Part shown: positions 58,144 through 64,000 of the stretch, piece by piece
How the letters are laid out: each line of letters starts with the position of its first letter
Position numbering within the stretch: position 1 is the stretch's first letter
From: Halichondria panicea
Lineage: Eukaryota > Porifera > Demospongiae > Suberitida > Halichondriidae
Length of the DNA: 64,000 nt
Assembly (NCBI RefSeq): GCF_963675165.1
Contig: NC_087381.1
Span: 6,511,378-6,575,377, forward strand
Direction: 5' to 3'
Position numbers and translations under genes: made by a program
Notes under the pieces: model-generated
Told to the model about the DNA's origin: nothing
The model's database searches: none
The model's input: the letters and a program-made list of their open reading frames with translations, nothing else

Positions 58144-59396
58144 TGCTGTTACATAACTGATATTTGACTTGGTCTTGCTGCTTACTGCATGGTTTAATAT
58201 TATTCATAATCATGTCCTTTCTGTGGTTACTACTGTGGTTGCAGCCAAGTTACACAAAATATTGCTGTACAACTGCCCTCGGTAGTACAATAACAATACA
58301 CCCGCAGATATCCATGGTACAGGTAGCTTGTACTATGAACACGTATTGATTAGTAGTATGGGGTGTTATCTGTGTCAAAATGACTATGACAATGTACACA
58401 CGCGTGCATTCATATATTATATGCACGTTACAATATGCATGTCAACATGCATATGTACATACAATATGCATGCAACATGCATATAATTATTATACACATT
58501 TACAGTATTATGCTGCATGCATGGGATGTCAATAATTATACCTCCGGCAGCATAATTATACACTTACACCCAATAATATGCATATATACATGTCCATATA
58601 ATAATGATTGGTAGACTGGTTGGCACACACAACATTAATTGTGGATGACTCCTCCACAAGACTCCAATTTAAGCTGGAAAAGACGCGCAATAATTAGTTT
58701 GTTAGTAGGTGTGACATCTTGACTTGATTGTGCATGCGCGGTAAAAATATAAGCCCACTCCACATGTACCGACACGTGGAGAGTGGGCTTCTAAATATAA
58801 TCTGCCCTCGTTGACTACTCTCCAAATCTGGAGGCGAGAAAAATAAGGAAGAAGAAGAAGTACCGACAGTGTATCAGACTCTATAGCTAGCTATAGTTAG
58901 CTGTGATATAAATGGCTGACAAGATTACTCGCGCCAGCGAGATAATATAAGTGCTAGTCCTATTATATATAATGAGCACTTGCACTTTGACCCAATGACC
59001 ACATAATCTAGACTCCACCCTTTCTGCCTACAAAATTACATGCGAAGGGAGTGGTTTCCAGTCTACTGCAACACTCAACACACTCAGAATACATTTTGCA
59101 ATGCAGCACAAATGCTACTCTGACGTCACGTTTGACCCCGCCCACATTTGACCACAAAAGGAAGCAACATTTTAAGCCTGAAATTGTGTCCTGTTTCAAC
59201 ATTTTTTGTCTCAGGGCTATTTTATACCCCACAAAGAACATTTTAAAGAATCAGATTTACAATCTTATATTGTTGATGACGTGTACGTACTATATGCAAG
59301 CCATACAATTGTAGACATTGGCGAATTTATATATCCCTTATCTTTATTATTATTGTAGAGATATTTGCCAAAGCATCTAAAATATTATATACTGCA
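58144..59396. other. Non-coding stretch
   Basis: A palindromic ATGCAT-rich run (58420-58490) shares TATGCACGTTACAATATGCA with the inverse of 25395-25460; a hairpin stands at 58751-58790 (AAGCCCACTC ... GAGTGGGCTT). No gene supported. Confidence 0.45.
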
Positions 59397-59598
59397 GTTT
59401 CATGCTCAGCTCCTGTTCAATCAACCACACACAGATATCATGGACAATAGTGGACGGACTGCTGCTGACGGGGCCAGAGGGAGTGGGCACCATACCTTGG
59501 CTGACTATGCCAGGTTGAGGGATTCCAGCCTGGACCTAGAGGTGAGTTGACCATCAGCTGTTGTACACAGTAGTCATGCATGCAGTAGGTATCTAGTG

Positions 59599-59959
59599 CA
59601 GTGGCGGATCCAGGGGGAGATCCCAGGGTGCCACGGATCCCCCTTTCAGTCTAGCTATTGTGGCTTTACTACAGCTACCAGCTAGCTATTTATCAGTTTT
59701 GTAGCTATTGTAATTTGATTCAATGATTGTACCTGTTGTTTTGATGTGTCAACTGCCAAAGGAGTGTTCAGGTTAGCCTAGGCTAGCTAGTTGACTGTTC
59801 TTTCGTATCGTGGCAGCTAGCTAGCTAGCTAGCTCTACACGAGTCTATTATGGGACTTCCCCTGGCTGAGTACGGGATTTTCCCTAGTCACGTGCGACCA
59901 CCCTAGTCACGCGCTCGTAGTTTGGAACCCTTCTTTCATTTTTCCTGGATCCGCCACTG
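59599..59959. mobile_element. CAGTGGCGGATCC-family element, TSD TAGTG
   Basis: Starts CAGTGGCGGATCCAGGGG, ends CCTGGATCCGCCACTG; TAGTG at 59594-59598 and 59960-59964. Body is the inverse of 37742-38108 (TAGTCACGTG, GGCTAGCTAG). Confidence 0.9.
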
Positions 59960-60609
59960 TAGTGAGTCCATGGTCAGTACAGCTACGGATCCGTGATTTC
60001 CATACATGTGATGTCGTTCATCACCTTCCATATAACATGTCTATAACCTCGATCCGGCAACATTTGCATCCATACAAAACTTTATGTATTGCCCTCCAGC
60101 AGTTTACTTGTACATGCCCTATATATCACCACTACCTATATAGCCTTGCATGTGTACAGTGCAATACCACAGTTTATATCCCGTTACTACGTTGTTGCCA
60201 AGTGCAATATGCAGCATAATGCACTGCTGAAAGTCATAATGCACTGACCGCAAAGTCATAATGCACTAACCACAAAACGCCCATCCGGCATTAGACAGAC
60301 AATTATTGTATCATGAGAAATAACAAGTATATATCAAAGTAAAACCAGCCATGCAGGAATGTTCAGCACTGCTGGAGTTTCTTTGCAACCAATGGCATGC
60401 AGGTTTTTAAATTGTCCAAGTTTCATTTTGTGGAAGATTCTGTGTTCCTAGACCTAGTCCTCGACTTTGTGATGCATGTCAATTCTGCTTCACCATAGCA
60501 TGCACTAGAAGCGGCTCTTTTTTCTGGGGGCTTGAGCTGTTTTGCAGCAGTGTAGAGGCGAGCTTCTTTGGCTTGGTTGTGATGCCGAGGATAGTGGAGC
60601 AGCAGTTTA

Positions 60610-60712
60610 AAATACACTGAGTAGTGGGGTGGGGCTGTTTCTTTGCAGCAGTAGTAAGTAGGGTGGGGCTGTTTCTTTGCAGCAGTATAGTGGGGGTGGG
60701 GCTGTTTTGCAG
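60610..60712 (+). repeat. Tandem ~40-bp repeats
   Basis: Three units of GTGGGGCTGTTTCTTTGCAG with AGTA/AGTG spacers. Open frames on both strands here follow from the repeat and are not called genes. Confidence 0.8.
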
Positions 60713-60895
60713 TGCTTTCAGCGTTGGATTTTGTGTCAAGCCATTCGTCGGTCGTGCCAATCTAATACGCTGCATATACTGGCGGCGTCTAGAAGAGAGA
60801 AGAGATGGAGCTGTGTCTAGAGTTGTCTTTGTCATCTTTTTGTGCAGTTTATATTGTGTTACTGAGACAGTGTTTGTTGCTATGCCCTCGGGATA

Positions 60896-61022
60896 TAAAC
60901 TAGTTATAACACGTGCACTCGGGATGCATGGCATATATTGCACTCAGCCCTCGGGGCTTACGCCCTCGTGCTTCAGTGCAATATATTCCATACATCCCTT
61001 GTGCCCGTGTTAAAACTATAAC
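60896..61022. repeat. Foldback hairpin
   Basis: TAGTTATAACACG...CATATATTGCACT pairs with AGTGCAATATATTCCATAC...GTTAAAACTATA. Non-coding. Confidence 0.65.
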
Positions 61023-61776
61023 GTATGACTAGACACTGACAATGCCTCAGGGACTTATTTGTAGGCCTTCTCATGCATATACCGTAGAGGGAAATTTCGT
61101 GTGGTGCGTTTTTCGAGTGCAGAGAAGTAACACGAAAATTAAAACCAGAATAAACCCACTGTTATAATTTCACAAAGCTATTGGTGGGTGTGGTTTCCTA
61201 CCGCGAATATTAGAATCCATGAAAATTTCTGCTGAGGGCTCTGAAGCCAAAACACCGAGAATTAGCACTCGCGAAAATTTCCAGCTATAATTATATGGCT
61301 TCTATATTATTGATACCTCCTTTTCTAATTATTATGTAGATCCTCTGTCCTCGTACCCAACACTGGAACAACTGAGTCAGCTGGAATGTGACCAATGGCT
61401 TCAACTTGGTGTTCACTTGGGATTGGGCAATGACCAACTGGAAACTATAAAGAATCGCCTGCATCCCAAAGCAGCAACTCTCCAGGCAGTCAAAATCAAG
61501 CATTCAGTGGAAGGATATTGTGGAAGCTCTAGTGATCATTGGAGAGTACAAGTTGGCAGAGAGTGTGTGCACTCAGCAAGGTCAGTACCGTAGAAAGTGC
61601 GTATTTTTTGTACTCGAATTGAAGTGCTTTTCCAATGAAAGCACCGCGGGTGCTGATGCCTCAGTGGAGATATTAAAGCTATAGACATAACATAAAATAG
61701 CTTAATTTTATTCACACATTATATCATGATGAACATTTTTGCATTAATTAATTTTGCTGCATGCAAAGGCAGAATC

Positions 61777-62008
61777 CAGAGGAGGTCCGACAACCGTGCG
61801 CCTAACATTAATGTTTGCTGAATCAGCATTTTCATAAAACTTGCCTTTAGAGGTAGGTGTTGCACTCTTCTTAGACTTAGCCCTCTGTCTTGCATTGTTA
61901 GGTCTAGTTTTAGTAATAGGAGCTCTAACTCTCCTGGTAAGGCAAGTTTTATTAAATACTGATTCAGCAAATATTAATTCTAGGCGCACGGTTGTCAGAC
62001 CTCCTCTG
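61777..62008. mobile_element. Short inverted-repeat element, 9-bp TSD GGCAGAATC
   Basis: TIRs of about 50 bp start CAGAGGAGGTCCGACAACCG (inverse at the right end). GGCAGAATC at 61768-61776 and 62009-62017. 232 bp, non-coding. Confidence 0.85.
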
Positions 62009-62017
62009 GGCAGAATC

Positions 62018-62787
62018 CAGAATCCCAGGGAAACTCAAAGAGTGGGTAGTGATCAACCATGATGTTATTAAAAACGGATCAACCGGATCAAACGGATGAT
62101 TGTTATTAAAAACGATCGATGCCAAAAATCCAAGTCTAAAATGAATGCCTGCATCGGCAGAGCCTTAATTGCAGCTTTCTTCCAATAGCTAGCGTTCTAG
62201 TGCAGAGCTAACTACGAAGTAGAGTAGCAACACTCGGTGAACAAATTATTCTACGCACTCTTTTGAAAAGACTGCAGGCATAACTTGGAACGAAGCAAAT
62301 CTACGAATTAAAATCCTAGAAAACATGCATGACTATAGAAACTCTTACTTGCACTTCATTGATCCTTGCATGAGCAGCTGTATAAGCAGTCTATACACAC
62401 AGGCACACAGACACACAAACACACTTCTTTTGCGGATGCGCACCGAGGCATAATTATGCGAAGGATATTAGTAGAATTGATTCACCTAATTTTGTTTATC
62501 TGTGAGCTAGCTAGCTAGCTAGCTTGTACAGTGCATGGTAGCTATAATTATAGCTGGTGATATCCATCTGGAAGGACTCTCTGCATGGGTATGCTATCTT
62601 GAGAATGTGAGGTCCTTTTGTTTCCTGAATTAAATTGAGAATTTAATGAAGTGTAGTACGTAACATAATAGATCCGGTTAGGGTTGCCTGCATGCTTGCT
62701 TTCTATATAGCTAGCTTAAGAGTAAGCTGTCATCACAGAGACATCCGGTTTGGGTGGGGCTCGAAAATAACTGCATTATAGGCGCAT
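62018..62787. other. Non-coding stretch
   Basis: AT-rich with short simple repeats (CACACAGGCACACAGACACA near 62400, AGCTAGCTAGCT near 62510). No gene seen. Confidence 0.45.
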
Positions 62788-63328
62788 CAGTGGCGGGATC
62801 CAGGAAATAGAAAATGGGGGTTCAAAGACTATATATATATGAACTGCATGCAGCGCACATTTTTGGGAGTTACGCCCACTTCTGATGTATGACGTCATTA
62901 GGCATTTGCATCATTCCTGTCACAATTTGTCTAGCTAGAGGCTTAGCTAACATGTTCATCTGAAATAACTGGGCAATAGAAGTCTTTGGAAGCCATCAGC
63001 TATTAAGGCACCACATAAAAATATTTACGCTAGTATAGGTGCATGGCTGTATTCAGAGGTGGAAAATTATTTTTGAGGCTAGATGGCGGTCTTTAGAGGG
63101 CCGCCTTCTATTTGGAGATAAAAAAACAGCTTTTCCAACCTCTAATACGGATATACCTTTACCAACGTAAATATTTTTATGTGGCGCCTTAAATAGAGCT
63201 TATAATTGTAGTTTGACCTCTAAAATTGCTCACTCAGCAACAACAAAAAAGCCTAGTCAGCAATAAAAAAAATAGCAAAAGGGGGTTCAATGCATGGAAC
63301 CCCTGGAATCCTTCTGGATCCGCCACTG
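62788..63328. mobile_element. CAGTGGCGGGATCC-family element, TSD CGCAT
   Basis: Starts CAGTGGCGGGATCCAGG, ends CTGGATCCGCCACTG; CGCAT at 62783-62787 and 63329-63333. Internal inverted pair AAAATATTTACG... / CGTAAATATTTTT. Its right end matches the fragment at 5853-5960. Confidence 0.9.
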
Positions 63329-64000
63329 CGCATTCTTGAATAAGCATGCATGCATAATATTATTATAGAGCTCTGCTATTGACCCCATGAGCGCATGCGG
63401 CGCTAATAAATCCATTTCTACAGTTATGCCTCGAGGCGTAGCCGCACGAGAGATACGGTAAAGCTGACCGTGTGTGTGTCTATCTGTGTGTCTGTGTGTC
63501 TGTTCCAGCTGTAACTGCTCAACGGTTGCAATGCGACGAAAACTAACAGCTTCTATAGGCTTCTAGCTACGTTCTCTTGGATTTCGATTCGTGGATTAGC
63601 AAACTAAAGCTTCTTTCTCGAGTTATGGCTAGTTTGACTCACATTGAAGGCTGTTGCAGTCTCTTCAGAATCTTTCATAGCATCATCTGTTTGCACACAC
63701 TTTCTATTCAACTTATGAGTTAGCCTTGCAGACACATGCACCCCTTATTCTTGGAAGTAATGCGCATGCGTGCTCATGCAATACCACGTGTAAGAGAATC
63801 CATTTTGAACCCCAGATCCTGACAGAATCAATTTTCTTCTTTGTTGAGGTCCTGGTAAGCCACAAACCAGACAACTCTTTTTAGACTGTTTGTTATAGAT
63901 ACTACTTTCTGTGATTGAATTCTGTCTTTAATAATTATAATAATTATACTTACCTCACTGATTATGCCTTTGACAAAGGTTTGCTCCCACTGTTTGGCTA
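63329..64000. other. Non-coding end of window
   Basis: GT-rich tract at 63470-63500 and a repeat-like segment (TAGGCTTCTA, AGTTATGGCTAGTTTGAC) resembling 1205-1290 in an intron of the first receptor. No gene seen. Confidence 0.45.

Larger units (their letters stand above)
59397..61580 (+). pseudogene. Ankyrin-Death protein remains
   Basis: Exon 59397-59542: last ankyrin repeat with DIMDNSGRTAADGARGSGHH, donor GTGAGT. Exon 61339-61580: Death-like domain opening LSSYPTLEQLSQLECDQWLQ and LGLGNDQLETIKN, then a frame change near 61500 after which DIVEALVIIGEYKLAESVCT follows, donor at 61581. Both fit the C-terminal half of sponge ankyrin-Death proteins, which resemble the Roc gene at 26.4-32.6 kb in parts. 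The intron holds a transposon (59599-59959). No upstream ankyrin exons found; either partial or decayed. Confidence 0.55.

Noticed and set aside
60479-60943. Minus-strand frame of 154 codons and an overlapping plus-strand frame
   Set aside because: Both follow from the 40-bp tandem repeats at 60610-60712 and have no domain.
61719-62062. Overlapping frames on both strands
   Set aside because: Lie inside the 232-bp inverted-repeat element; symmetry explains the openness.

Overview
The window reads as animal nuclear DNA, most likely from a demosponge. Genes are split by short GT-AG introns. The protein families (Calx-beta/Sushi/Ig receptors, beta-helix plus multi-pass membrane proteins, ankyrin-Roc-COR-Death proteins, ZAD-type zinc-finger N-termini) are expanded in sponges. 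Much of the non-coding DNA is small inverted-repeat transposons. The species cannot be fixed from the sequence alone. There is no bacterial or organellar character.

Layout. 1-7.9 kb (+): a large cell-surface receptor gene whose 5' end lies outside the window. It has six Calx-beta domains (12 phase-1 exons), three Sushi modules, an Ig-like domain, a membrane-proximal domain, a transmembrane helix and a short tyrosine-bearing tail. All exons are open. A tRNA-His lies antisense in one intron and a decayed copy in another. 9.8-17.4 kb (+): a second receptor of the same family with signal peptide, Calx-beta-like exons and a long Sushi array, carrying at least seven inactivating lesions. A third relic of the family survives at about 40.2 kb. 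18.5-22.6 kb (-): a beta-helix plus multi-pass membrane protein gene, broken by several frameshifts, with a decayed fragment beside it. 22.7-24.9 kb (+): a decayed Ty3/Gypsy-type element with integrase before reverse transcriptase. 26.4-32.6 kb (+): a broken ankyrin-Roc-COR-Death gene. 34.1-36.6 kb (-): a decayed APE-type LINE. 37.6-38.8 kb: a RecQ-like helicase scrap and a ZAD zinc-finger exon split by two transposons.

38.9-51.4 kb is almost wholly transposon nested in transposon. Target-site duplications can be read directly: 9-10 bp for TAG...CTA elements (Mutator-like) and 5 bp for CAGTGGCGGATCC elements. 52.0-55.0 kb (-): the most unusual gene, a Gypsy-like integrase with clean introns and no reverse transcriptase beside it, joined to a Ulp1/C48-type cysteine protease domain and a C-terminal PHD finger. 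This architecture suggests a Ginger-type DNA transposon or a gene derived from one. It is flanked and probably cut off by a nearly perfect 1.94-kb palindrome (54.97-56.92 kb). 59.4-61.6 kb (+): remains of an ankyrin-Death gene interrupted by another 5-bp-TSD element.

How the parts relate. There is no operon-like logic. The receptor, Roc/Death and ankyrin/Death genes belong to recognition and signalling families, and they sit in an accessory, repeat-rich region where only the first receptor (as far as seen) and the tRNA look intact. All splice sites, domain names and element classes here are assigned by eye. Indels shared by so many genes could partly reflect assembly error, although the larger deletions and the TSD-bounded insertions could not.
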